Shown here piece after piece: positions 1-5,839 of a DNA stretch of 43,807 bases. Position 1 is the first letter of the stretch. The number at the start of each line of letters is the position of its first letter. Under the pieces are notes generated by a model that saw nothing but the letters and a program-made list of their open reading frames with translations, did no database searches and was not told where the DNA came from. A program made the position numbers and the translations under genes. Origin of the DNA: a virus; IMG/VR virus record IMGVR_UViG_3300025617_000043, positions 1 through 43,807 of that record. The stretch is one strand, 5' to 3'.

Positions 1-77
1 GGAGTAATTAAAATGGCACGCCAGTTATTGCCTGCCTTAGTGGGCGCAGTTGCTTGTTCCTGAAAGATCGTAGACAT
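1..77 (-). CDS. Prohead protease/scaffold, 5' fragment (duplicate of the 43757 gene start)
   Basis: The first 25 codons of the protease/scaffold gene, cut by the window edge. The full gene is at 42585-43757. It is present only because of the terminal overlap and is not a separate gene. Confidence 0.9.
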   Translation of the reverse strand, partial: MSTIFQEQATAPTKAGNNWRAILIT

Positions 78-127
78 TGTAACAATAATATCACGATTAT
101 CTAGGGTTGTTTTGCAAGTCTCTCATA
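1..127. repeat. Terminal direct repeat, left copy
   Basis: These 127 bases are identical to 43681-43807. The copy holds the 5' end of the protease/scaffold gene (minus, from 77), its -10 box (85-90) and the last codons of the portal gene (97-127). A 127-base overlap is what a de Bruijn assembler with k=127 leaves on a circular contig, so this is more likely an assembly overlap than a biological terminal repeat. The unique circle is 43,680 bp. Confidence 0.95.
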
Positions 128-1581
128 TTGTTGTCGCCATCAGAGAGATCGTCAACCCCAGCACCAGAGTTGCCTTGGCTGCTCGCTACGTTGTTCGGGT
201 TGCCAGCACCAAGCGTCGTGCCCGTGTTAGCAAAGCTGCCGTTGTTGTTCGGTACGAGTACGCCATCTGGTACACTGCCTGGCGCTTCGATGCCGAGCTG
301 TTCCGCGATTGCGTCCTGCATAATCTCTGGGTCGAACAGACCGGTCATCCACGCCTGACCCAGTGACTGTACCGTGCGGTACGCGGGGTCCACGATAATG
401 TTGTTGAATGTCACGCTGGGCTCGGGAACGCCGATGACCTTGAGGACGCGGACGAAGAAGTACTCCCACGAACTTTGGCGTGCGTAGGCGGAGCTCAGTG
501 TGGACTGGTCGATAACCTGAGACCCTCCGCCACCGGATGCTCCGTCGCCGGCGAGAAGGGCCCCCACGGGAACCTCCATTGCCGTAGCGGCCATGGCGGC
601 CAAGGGCTGCCCGGTCTCGAGGTCGATCGAGTTGTTCCGGGGCATGGCGCTCATCTCAACGTCAGCACCGGTCACCGCAGTAGCGGCCACCTCTTTGTTG
701 TTGATGAGCTTGGAGGAGATGTTCGCTCCACCCTTAGCGGACTTGGTCTTGACTTGCCACGCAATACCCGAGAGAGCCTTGAGCATCTTCGAGCCGTCCT
801 TGAGATACTCGGAGTAGGCCCAGGTCCACGGAAGCGCGGGCAAGGAGTCGGGGATGCCCCACAGATTGCCGGACTCGTCGTTGACTTTACTGTCGATGAC
901 GACGAAGTTACGGTCAACTCGGATGTTGTTGATCTGCGCTACGGGGTTCTCCACGTAGTCGAGCGGGTACCAGACCTTGACGGTCTCGGAAAGGTAAGAG
1001 TTGTAGGGGTCGGTTACGGGTTCGCGCACCTGGTACTCGCGCAGGTAGTAACGAATAATCTCTGGGTCGTCAGGGTCCGTGGCCCAGCCTGCAATCTCGT
1101 CTAAGGGGATACGAGAAAAGCGACGATTGCGACGGTCATAACGCACAAAGAAATTCCCGTCAGTAAATAGGGATCGTTCATTTTTCTTACACGCCGCCTC
1201 ACTGAATAGAACTTGCTGGTTGATTGCGTCGTCGATAACGCGCTGGAACCTAGGAGCCAGTGGGTTGCCTGACTGTGACATCTTGAAGCCACGGCCAAAC
1301 ACATAGCCAGAGCGAAGAGTAGAACCACGCTTGAGGATGGGGTTAGCAGCCGTCTGCCTCCGTGCGTTCCTCGAGATAAGTTTGACATCCGCCAGGGCCA
1401 TGCCGCTGTCGGTGAACTGGTTAATCGGCGACCAGCCCTTTTCGTCGAAGTCTAGAGTCGCACGAGCAAGCGCGGAGTAGGACTCGGCGAGAATCTCATT
1501 GTCCTGAGAAAGAGTTTGAATCTCTTTCAAAAGCTCCTCAGACTCGGATGAACTGCTAGTAAAGCGATCGAAAATACCCAT
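97..1581 (-). CDS. Portal protein
   Basis: A 494-residue protein of the size usual for siphovirus portals. Portals form the dodecameric ring at the capsid vertex through which the terminase pumps DNA. The call rests on size, on position directly after the large terminase and before the protease and capsid genes, and on the family pattern: an acidic N-terminal helix, a mixed alpha/beta body with aromatic-rich segments, and a low-complexity Gly/Asn/Ser tail (about residues 440-494). The ATG has no Shine-Dalgarno. A TAAGAT box lies exactly 6 nt upstream and overlaps the terminase stop codon, which suggests leaderless expression. The stop lies in the terminal repeat. Confidence 0.9.
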   Translation of the reverse strand: MGIFDRFTSSSSESEELLKEIQTLSQDNEILAESYSALARATLDFDEKGWSPINQFTDSGMALADVKLISRNARRQTAANPILKRGSTLRSGYVFGRGFKMSQSGNPLAPRFQRVIDDAINQQVLFSEAACKKNERSLFTDGNFFVRYDRRNRRFSRIPLDEIAGWATDPDDPEIIRYYLREYQVREPVTDPYNSYLSETVKVWYPLDYVENPVAQINNIRVDRNFVVIDSKVNDESGNLWGIPDSLPALPWTWAYSEYLKDGSKMLKALSGIAWQVKTKSAKGGANISSKLINNKEVAATAVTGADVEMSAMPRNNSIDLETGQPLAAMAATAMEVPVGALLAGDGASGGGGSQVIDQSTLSSAYARQSSWEYFFVRVLKVIGVPEPSVTFNNIIVDPAYRTVQSLGQAWMTGLFDPEIMQDAIAEQLGIEAPGSVPDGVLVPNNNGSFANTGTTLGAGNPNNVASSQGNSGAGVDDLSDGDNNMRDLQNNPR

Positions 1582-1587
1582 AAAGCA

Positions 1588-1593
1588 ATCTTA
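1588..1593 (-). promoter_or_regulatory. Leaderless -10 box for portal gene (TAAGAT-N6-ATG)
   Basis: On the minus strand TAAGAT is followed by six bases and then the portal ATG, with no ribosome binding site. The box shares its TAA with the stop codon of the large terminase gene. It is one of eight minus-strand boxes with this layout. Confidence 0.55.
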
Positions 1594-3126
1594 CCAGTAA
1601 CTCTCCGAATAAAACGAATGCTCTGTTATTAGTTCTTCTAGCTGGACGATGTCACCTGGCTGTGGTCCGGACGTATCGTGAGAGATTGTGGACAGGATGG
1701 CGGCGTCCAAGGAGTCTGGAGAGGAGATGCCCGACTTGCGCATCTGGTCCTTGCTGGTCATTGTGATAGAACCCCTGGCGCTGAAGTGATAAGTCTGGCT
1801 TATCATCTCTTCGCGCAGCTGGTTGTCGTCGTAGTCTAAGTCCAGGCTCCCGTTTGCAAGGAGTTCTCGGAAGGTGTCGTAGTGCCATGCCCTCGCGTTA
1901 GTCCAGCGCGCTGAATCAGGCGAACCGTGCGATCCATTAATAGCGCCAATATCATAAACGGCATCATTAAAATCGTCCAGGCGAGCCAGAGCATCAACAA
2001 CACCACCACCCACACCGTTAACGTCAATGTTGACAACGCCTGCCACCAGTCTTTGCGCATGACCGTGCACCCTTCTTGCTGTTTCAATTAGGTCCAGCTT
2101 AGACCACTTGTCTATCAATCGCACCCTCCCACCCCGATTGATATACAAGACGTTCTCATCTGAACCAAAGCGCGCAACGTCAAGTCCCAGCGTCGGGCGG
2201 ATGGCGTCGTCATCCTCGAACTCTGCGTCAAAGCCCTTGTCGATTACTGACTGCGGGAAGAAGGTGTTGTCTGCCTCGTCCGGGAACTCGCCCAACACCT
2301 TGGACTTGTACCTGGCGGAGTCTTCACCCCAGGCACGTTTCTTGTGCTCAACCCAGTCAACGCTGGTGAGGCCATTTAAAAAATTTTTTTGATCTTCCTC
2401 TTCCGGGTAAACATTTTCCTCGGTAAATGTAGGTAGATCGAAAGCGCTAATGGTGTGAAGGTTCCAGTCCTGTGAGAGTTGAGGATCAGTGAATATTCTA
2501 TGAAATTCAGTTCCCCTTCTATCAGGGTTGCCAATCGCCAGAATCCTGGAGCCTGAACCAGTCGCCACTGCCTCAGCAGCCGTAAACATGTCTGTAGGAA
2601 GACCACCTGCCTCGTCAAGAAAAACATAAGTATTCCGTTTACGAGTTCCCTGGAAGCTTGAGACGATGTCCTGATCGCTAGGTCTTTTACCGAAGACGAG
2701 GAACTCTGCACCGTTATCACCATCCAACTTCCACGCTAATGTTTCCGTAATCCTACCAGGCAGCATCATCCCGCGAGTATCAGCTAAGCCCTTGTTTACT
2801 TTAAGGTAAGCAAAGATAACCTTCTCGATCTGGCTCAGCGTCGGTGCGGAGACAATGCACAGCGTGTCGCTCGGTACACCCGTCGCCACAATCCACGTAA
2901 TCAGGTCGGCCACCACGGCAGACTTACCGCAACCGTTCGCACTCTTCACTGCGGTGCGAGACGATTGCATAAAGGAGGAAACAATCTCCCCCTGCTTCGA
3001 GTACCACCGCTTTCCCAGTACGTCGCTTAGCCACGCCTCTGGGTCCGTTTGGTACAACCGCAGCTTGCTCTTAGAGCGCATCTCGTCGATGGCCCCGTCG
3101 AGCACGCTATTCAAATATGTTGGCAT
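1591..3126 (-). CDS. terL: Terminase large subunit (ATPase/nuclease)
   Basis: 511 residues, the motor that packages DNA and cuts it at the portal. The N-terminal ATPase has a Walker A-like SANGCGKS (about residue 63) and a Walker B FLDEA (about 170). The C-terminal RNase H-like nuclease has its acidic residues in LGLDVARFGSD, NIDVNGVG and SPDSLDAA. Both halves look intact. It overlaps the end of the small terminase gene by 20 bp, so translation is probably coupled. Portal follows directly. Confidence 0.96.
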   Translation of the reverse strand: MPTYLNSVLDGAIDEMRSKSKLRLYQTDPEAWLSDVLGKRWYSKQGEIVSSFMQSSRTAVKSANGCGKSAVVADLITWIVATGVPSDTLCIVSAPTLSQIEKVIFAYLKVNKGLADTRGMMLPGRITETLAWKLDGDNGAEFLVFGKRPSDQDIVSSFQGTRKRNTYVFLDEAGGLPTDMFTAAEAVATGSGSRILAIGNPDRRGTEFHRIFTDPQLSQDWNLHTISAFDLPTFTEENVYPEEEDQKNFLNGLTSVDWVEHKKRAWGEDSARYKSKVLGEFPDEADNTFFPQSVIDKGFDAEFEDDDAIRPTLGLDVARFGSDENVLYINRGGRVRLIDKWSKLDLIETARRVHGHAQRLVAGVVNIDVNGVGGGVVDALARLDDFNDAVYDIGAINGSHGSPDSARWTNARAWHYDTFRELLANGSLDLDYDDNQLREEMISQTYHFSARGSITMTSKDQMRKSGISSPDSLDAAILSTISHDTSGPQPGDIVQLEELITEHSFYSESYW

Positions 3127-3613
3127 CCAAAATACTTCCCGCCCTCTTGAGGCCCTGCTCTACTAAGTCGTCAATGTCTTCGTCGTCCGGCACCCCTTCG
3201 AATGCACGGAAGCCCGCAATGATATAAGCGAGCGCTGCGTCAAAGGCCTGGGCGAATATCTTAGCGTGTGCTGCCGTAATCTTTTCAATGTCATCATCGA
3301 CAAGTTTGCGTCTGGCGTCCAAGCGGTCTGAGACCAGGCGGAGCGACTTGAGGACAACGTTTGCTACGGAGGCAAAGTCTTTCATGTCTACGGAGTCCAG
3401 CATCCCGAAAGCTTTATCCTTCAGGGTGGCGGCCTCAATGAGAAGGAGCCTCTCCTCTTGGCGGTCTGTCAACCAGTCCTTGCTGTCCAGGAGGTAGGCG
3501 ATTCTCTCGGAGACGTAACCCGGTTCGAGTCCCGTGAGCTCCGCAATCTCGACAGGAGATTTTCTGGCGAGGCTCAATAGCTTCTCGTCCAGGTTCGTGC
3601 GCTCCAACTCCAT
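3107..3613 (-). CDS. terS: Terminase small subunit
   Basis: 168 residues, first gene of the late strand and directly upstream of terL. Small terminases recognise the packaging site and present DNA to the large subunit. The N-terminal part (residues 15-50, SPVEIAELTGLEPGYVSERI) reads as a helix-turn-helix. A long helical region for oligomerisation follows, then an acidic tail. There is no Shine-Dalgarno; TACAAT lies 7 nt before the ATG, so the transcript is probably leaderless. The assignment rests on position and HTH rather than a close family match. Confidence 0.8.
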   Translation of the reverse strand: MELERTNLDEKLLSLARKSPVEIAELTGLEPGYVSERIAYLLDSKDWLTDRQEERLLLIEAATLKDKAFGMLDSVDMKDFASVANVVLKSLRLVSDRLDARRKLVDDDIEKITAAHAKIFAQAFDAALAYIIAGFRAFEGVPDDEDIDDLVEQGLKRAGSILDANIFE

Positions 3614-3617
3614 GTAC

Positions 3618-3626
3618 TACATTGTA
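3618..3626. promoter_or_regulatory. Overlapping divergent -10 boxes, terminase versus early micro-gene
   Basis: The 17-bp gap between the divergent ATGs at 3613 (minus) and 3631 (plus) holds TACATT (3618-3623, plus) and TACAAT (3626-3621, minus). They overlap by three bases. Each lies 7 nt from its own ATG, so both transcripts could start at the start codon. Neither gene has a Shine-Dalgarno. Polymerase could use only one direction at a time. Confidence 0.5.
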
Positions 3627-3630
3627 TCTC

Positions 3631-3774
3631 ATGATAATTATTGAGACACAAGAGAACGATGTCATCCGTGAGTACGACCTTCCGAATGAGCAGCGCGATA
3701 GTTGGATCGAATTCTTCGACTGGCTGGTGGCGCAAGGGGAGATTCTGATGTGGGCCGAAATGCCGAAAATCTGA
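3631..3774 (+). CDS. Hypothetical protein, 47 aa, FDW motif
   Basis: Reads MIIIETQENDVIREYD and continues to a helical WIEFFDWLVAQGEI segment. The same FDW(L/M)xxQGxI pattern occurs in the 37-residue product at 7617-7730, so the two look like paralogous micro-proteins, which supports both as real. It has no Shine-Dalgarno; a TACATT box 7 nt upstream suggests leaderless expression. Function unknown. First gene of the rightward block. Confidence 0.5.
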   Translation: MIIIETQENDVIREYDLPNEQRDSWIEFFDWLVAQGEILMWAEMPKI

Positions 3775-3847
3775 AATTAAAAAAAATTAAACGTGCGGGT
3801 GTGCCGTACTAGAAAAATCGGATTTAGCAAATGTGAGAATTGTTTGG

Positions 3848-3884
3848 TAACGATTAGGTAACGAATCGGCGTGTCGCATTGACA
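3848..3884 (+). repeat. Composite repeat, module 1
   Basis: TAACGATTAGGTAACG (3848-3863), 15 bases, then TTGACA (3879-3884) preceded by GGCGTGTCGCA. It is the outlying copy of the repeat clustered at 4515-4858, in the 220-bp gap before the 28-residue gene. No TANNNT box lies 16-19 bp after the TTGACA, so it is probably a protein-binding site and not a promoter by itself. Confidence 0.7.
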
Positions 3885-3919
3885 GCCAGAAGAGCGTTAC
3901 AGATTGGTGCCGGCTGCGC

Positions 3920-3948
3920 TTGTGGTGTTGCCCTATTTAGACTAGGCT
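3920..3948 (+). promoter_or_regulatory. Putative early promoter TTGTGG-N17-TAGGCT
   Basis: A -35-like TTGTGG (3920-3925) and TAGGCT (3943-3948) are 17 bp apart, with the first gene of a small operon starting at 3994. Two other sites (4621-4649 and 5595-5623) share the TTGNNN-N17-TARGCT form, which is the main support. The alternative -10 TAGACT (3938) lacks a -35 at normal spacing. Confidence 0.45.
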
Positions 3949-3993
3949 TTTGGCATAGCCACTAAAGGGGTGGCACCAACAGATAGGGAAACA

Positions 3994-4080
3994 ATGAACG
4001 ACGAAATGATGATTCGCTGGATTGAGTCCACGCCGGTAGACGCTTGGATTGACGCAATGCTAGAGGGAGTAAGCGAATGA
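3994..4080 (+). CDS. Hypothetical micro-protein, 28 aa
   Basis: MNDEMMIRWIESTP and on, acidic with two Trp. An AGGGAAAC ribosome site precedes the ATG, and the stop overlaps the next start (ATGA). The tight overlap is the main evidence that it is translated. Function unknown. Confidence 0.5.
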   Translation: MNDEMMIRWIESTPVDAWIDAMLEGVSE

Positions 4081-4214
4081 GAGTGATTACCACGAACACG
4101 GCCGGCGAAAGTATCACCTACGCCTACGACCCGGAGCACTACGAGAGTGTGATGGTGTTTTACCAAGAGCTCAAAGAGCGGGGCGACTTGGTGAGCTACA
4201 GGGTGGCAGACTGA
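4077..4214 (+). CDS. Hypothetical protein, 45 aa
   Basis: Begins MRVITTNTAGESITYAYDPE. The start overlaps the preceding stop as ATGA and the stop overlaps the following ATG as TGATG, so it sits inside a coupled four-gene string (3994-4443). Predicted a short beta-hairpin plus a helix. Function unknown. Confidence 0.6.
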   Translation: MRVITTNTAGESITYAYDPEHYESVMVFYQELKERGDLVSYRVAD

Positions 4215-4339
4215 TGGCGGACAATTGCCTAATCTGTGGCGTGTGGGGTACCCTTCGGGGTACCCCTTGCCCAGACTGCGAGAACGCTAAGGGTGGCTGG
4301 GAAGATATAAGGCTAGACGACTACGGGAGGAAATTGTGA
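4214..4339 (+). CDS. CxxC zinc-ribbon micro-protein, 41 aa
   Basis: Two knuckles, CLIC (residues 5-8) and CPDC (19-22), are separated by a short turn, the layout of a minimal zinc ribbon. Start and stop both overlap neighbouring genes by a few bases. The mRNA for the turn between the knuckles is itself a perfect hairpin with a cUUCGg tetraloop (4245-4266). Function unknown. Confidence 0.6.
   Translation: MADNCLICGVWGTLRGTPCPDCENAKGGWEDIRLDDYGRKL
4245..4266 (+). other. Intragenic 9-bp hairpin with UUCG tetraloop
   Basis: GGGGTACCC pairs perfectly with GGGTACCCC around a TTCG loop (4254-4257), giving the very stable cUUCGg tetraloop. It lies inside the 41-residue zinc-ribbon gene. There is no U-tract after it, so it is not a standard terminator. 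It may protect mRNA, pause ribosomes or be a processing site. Confidence 0.75.
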
Positions 4340-4443
4340 ACAGGACGCGGCCAACACTTTGGGACTTGATACCAGATTGGGCTTATTGGATAATCTGCGG
4401 GGCGATCCTGATCCTGGCGCTAATAGCGCAGATCGGACAATAA
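4336..4443 (+). CDS. Single-pass membrane micro-protein, 35 aa
   Basis: The GTG start overlaps the preceding stop (GTGA) and has an upstream GGGAGGAAATT ribosome site. A short N-terminus (MNRTRPTLWDLIPD) is followed by a hydrophobic span of about 18 residues (WAYWIICGAILILALIAQ). Probably an inner-membrane peptide made early in infection. Such peptides often have anti-host or superinfection roles, but nothing here shows that. Confidence 0.6.
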   Translation: MNRTRPTLWDLIPDWAYWIICGAILILALIAQIGQ

Positions 4444-4581
4444 CCCCGGCAGCCTAGCCCCTCGATCTAAAAGCCGTCTACAGGACGGAGAACCAGACGA
4501 CCCCAAAAACAAGATAACGATTTGGTAACGACACGGCGTGGCGACTTGACACGATTACGGCAAGCGCCAGAGGGGGGATAG

Positions 4582-4597
4582 TCGAACATCTGTTCGA
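4582..4597. promoter_or_regulatory. LexA/SOS box TCGAAC-N4-GTTCGA
   Basis: A perfect palindrome with the TCGAAC(N4)GTTCGA form known for LexA operators of mycobacteria and other actinobacteria. It lies 4 bp upstream of composite module 3 and 24 bp upstream of the TTGACA of the promoter at 4621, so bound host LexA would sit beside that promoter. It suggests that part of the early region responds to host DNA damage. Confidence 0.8.
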
Positions 4598-4620
4598 TTA
4601 TAACGATTCGGTAACAGCCC

Positions 4621-4649
4621 TTGACATTGTGCCCGTTCTGTACTAAGCT
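4621..4649 (+). promoter_or_regulatory. Putative promoter TTGACA-N17-TAAGCT beside SOS box
   Basis: A consensus -35 (4621-4626) and TAAGCT (4644-4649) with ideal spacing. A TAACG box ends 4 bp upstream and the SOS box lies just beyond. It is the only composite repeat with a usable -10. The first gene downstream is at 5079, so the transcript would have a long leader or be a non-coding RNA. Confidence 0.55.
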
Positions 4650-4855
4650 GGGTTTGGTGCCCGAAAACAAGATAACGATCCGGTAACATTACGGCTGCTG
4701 CCCGGCGTGTCGCCTTGACAATAACGATCCGGTAACGCCCGGCGTGTCGGCTTGACATTCGGCAAGCGCCGCGAAAGCGAAATTATAACGATTTGATAAC
4801 AGCCCGCGTGTCAGCTTGACAATAGCAATTTGGCTGCGCTCGGCGTGTTGGGTTG

Positions 4856-4873
4856 ACACTCTCCGGAGAGTGT
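4856..4873. promoter_or_regulatory. Perfect 18-bp palindrome overlapping last TTGACA
   Basis: ACACTCTCCGGAGAGTGT is fully symmetric. Its first three bases are the ACA of the seventh TTGACA motif. Such a palindrome fits a dimeric repressor operator. A (CG)6 tract follows at 4878-4889. As RNA it could form a 7-bp hairpin, but it has no U-tract. Confidence 0.6.
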
Positions 4874-4919
4874 GTAACGCGCGCGCGCGTTCCTACTAAT
4901 TACGAATCCGCAGAAATAC

Positions 4920-4935
4920 CGTTACCATTCTGTTA
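4920..4935 (-). repeat. Inverted TAACG box
   Basis: On the minus strand this reads TAACAGAATGGTAACG, matching the box of the composite repeats except in the middle. It is the only inverted copy, has no TTGACA after it, and marks the right edge of the array just before the twin operator-promoters. Confidence 0.6.
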
Positions 4936-4953
4936 TCTCAGATCGGCTGGATT

Positions 4954-4983
4954 CAGCTAATTCATAGGTTAGCTGTGTATAAT
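4954..4983 (+). promoter_or_regulatory. Operator-promoter 1: CAGCTAA-N8-TTAGCTG with TATAAT
   Basis: A perfect 7-bp inverted repeat (4954-4960/4969-4975) fills the place of the -35 and spacer. A consensus TATAAT (4978-4983) follows. The -35 position reads AGCTAA, so the promoter probably depends on, or is blocked by, a factor that binds the inverted repeat. A conserved ATCAACA follows at the expected transcription start (4991). Confidence 0.7.
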
Positions 4984-5022
4984 GGGGGACATCAACAAGA
5001 GAAAAAATAGGGTGTTAGCACT

Positions 5023-5052
5023 CAGCTAAATCATAGGTTAGGGTGCTATACT
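5023..5052 (+). promoter_or_regulatory. Operator-promoter 2: CAGCTAA-N8-TTAG with TATACT
   Basis: A second copy 69 bp downstream of the first, with identical geometry: CAGCTAA to -10 is 24 bp in both, and ATCAACA follows at 5059. Its right half-site is degenerate (TTAGGGT). It directly precedes the 50-residue gene at 5079. A further TTAGC half-site lies at 5015. Confidence 0.7.
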
Positions 5053-5078
5053 GAAGCCATCAACACAAGGGGGTAATT

Positions 5079-5231
5079 GTGAACAGGGTACACGATTCAA
5101 TAGCTAAGCCAACCACCAAAACTCGCAACGGGTGGAACAGTAAGCGCCCAAAAACCACACGCGGCCAAAAGCTAAAGGGTAGCTACTATGCTGCCGCCAC
5201 GCCCGTACAAGTGAGCTGGATCGAACGATAG
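5079..5231 (+). CDS. Basic hypothetical protein, 50 aa
   Basis: The GTG start follows AAGGGGG at good spacing. The protein is Lys/Arg/Thr-rich with almost no acidic residues in its first 45 positions, so it may bind nucleic acid. It is the first gene after the twin operator-promoters and so probably among the earliest expressed. No family recognised. Confidence 0.6.
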   Translation: MNRVHDSIAKPTTKTRNGWNSKRPKTTRGQKLKGSYYAAATPVQVSWIER

Positions 5232-5240
5232 GGGAGAACT

Positions 5241-5456
5241 ATGGCACGACTACGCCGCACGGTGGTCGCCACGCGAAAGCTGGCGATACGCTACAACGAT
5301 AATAATACACGGGCGAAGTGTAGGCAATTTATGGAAGAGATGCTCACGCCTGAGATGGTCGAACGCGGGTTCAGAGTATCCGCGAGCCGAAAAGTGTACG
5401 ACGAAACAGACTGCGAAATTTATTACTACGCCTACGACATTACGGCTCTTATATAG
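5241..5456 (+). CDS. Hypothetical protein, 71 aa
   Basis: MARLRRTVVATRKLAIRYND at the start, with GGGGAG 6 bp upstream of the ATG. A basic N-terminus, a central helix (RAKCRQFMEEML) and a tyrosine-rich C-terminus. It lies 9 bp after the 50-residue gene and so in the same early operon. No family recognised. Confidence 0.65.
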   Translation: MARLRRTVVATRKLAIRYNDNNTRAKCRQFMEEMLTPEMVERGFRVSASRKVYDETDCEIYYYAYDITALI

Positions 5457-5471
5457 AGATAACCCTATGTT

Positions 5472-5498
5472 CCTATAATAGTATTATAGTATTATAGG
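5472..5498. repeat. AT-rich inverted repeat with three half-sites
   Basis: CCTATAATA and TATTATAGG form perfect 9-bp arms 9 bp apart. The middle TATTATAG is itself a half-site, so three copies alternate in direction. It lies just after the 71-residue gene and could be an operator or melt easily. The rest of the 5457-5677 gap holds a promoter (5595) and a GC-rich stretch with an orphan GGGGGGAG at 5516 but no supported gene. Confidence 0.55.
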
Positions 5499-5594
5499 AT
5501 TCTCTTATAGTAACACGGGGGGAGTATTCTGCGCATCCGCGCTATTCCGCGGGCCGCCGATTCAACCACGGCGAAAATGCCCCTCGATCCGGAT

Positions 5595-5623
5595 TTGACG
5601 ACACTAAAAGACTATGCTAAGCT
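5595..5623 (+). promoter_or_regulatory. Putative early promoter TTGACG-N17-TAAGCT
   Basis: TTGACG (5595-5600) and TAAGCT (5618-5623) have exact 17-bp spacing, matching the site at 4621. It would drive the long string of small genes that begins at 5678. Confidence 0.55.
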
Positions 5624-5677
5624 CAAGGTATTACAGCAAGGAAACACTAGAACACCACCAGACAATTAGGGGGAATG

Positions 5678-5839
5678 ATGGCAAAAGTACGGTGTAACGA
5701 CTGCCGGGACTATTTCGACAGAACGACGCTCACTTGGAATTCTGAGGACGGGTGGCACGCACTTTGCGACGACTGTAAGCTCGTGCCGGCTGCCACGGGA
5801 CCGGGCGAGTGGAAACTAATCAAGATAGGGGGCAAGTGA
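5678..5839 (+). CDS. CxxC zinc-ribbon micro-protein, 53 aa
   Basis: Two CxxC knuckles (CNDC near residue 6, CDDC near 34) enclose a beta-rich WNSEDGWHAL segment, as in small zinc ribbons. Two ATG codons are adjacent; the second (5678) has better spacing to AGGGGG. The stop overlaps the next ATG. Function unknown. Confidence 0.65.
   Translation: MAKVRCNDCRDYFDRTTLTWNSEDGWHALCDDCKLVPAATGPGEWKLIKIGGK

Larger units (their letters stand above)
4515..4858 (+). repeat. Array of six composite repeats (TAACG box + TTGACA), modules 2-7
   Basis: Each module has a box TAACGATNNGGTAACG (two TAACG half-sites 11 bp apart) followed by TTGACA, usually with GGCGTGTCGNC before it. Positions are 4515-4551, 4601-4626, 4673-4720, 4722-4757, 4786-4821 and a degenerate 4823-4858. 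Box-to-TTGACA spacing in the intact modules is 15, 4, 26, 14 and 14 bases (15 in module 1), so lengths differ by about one helical turn. Only the 4601-4626 module has a -10 at promoter spacing. The rest of the 635-bp gap between 4443 and 5079 holds the sites listed separately and no gene that I can support. Confidence 0.8.

Noticed and set aside
475-1104. Long plus-strand frame opposite the portal gene
   Set aside because: It is antisense to a well-supported portal gene, has no ribosome site and has a biased composition from the opposite codons.
3879-4858. Reading each TTGACA of the array as a separate promoter
   Set aside because: Only the one at 4621 has a TANNNT box at 16-19 bp; the others share a long upstream motif, which fits a protein site better.
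5359-5374. Second SOS-like site TCGAACGCGGGTTCAG
   Set aside because: Two of twelve conserved positions differ and it lies inside the 71-residue coding region; probably chance.
5577-5669. 30-codon frame MPLDPDLTTLKDYAK
   Set aside because: No ribosome site, and it covers the promoter at 5595-5623; more likely leader sequence.
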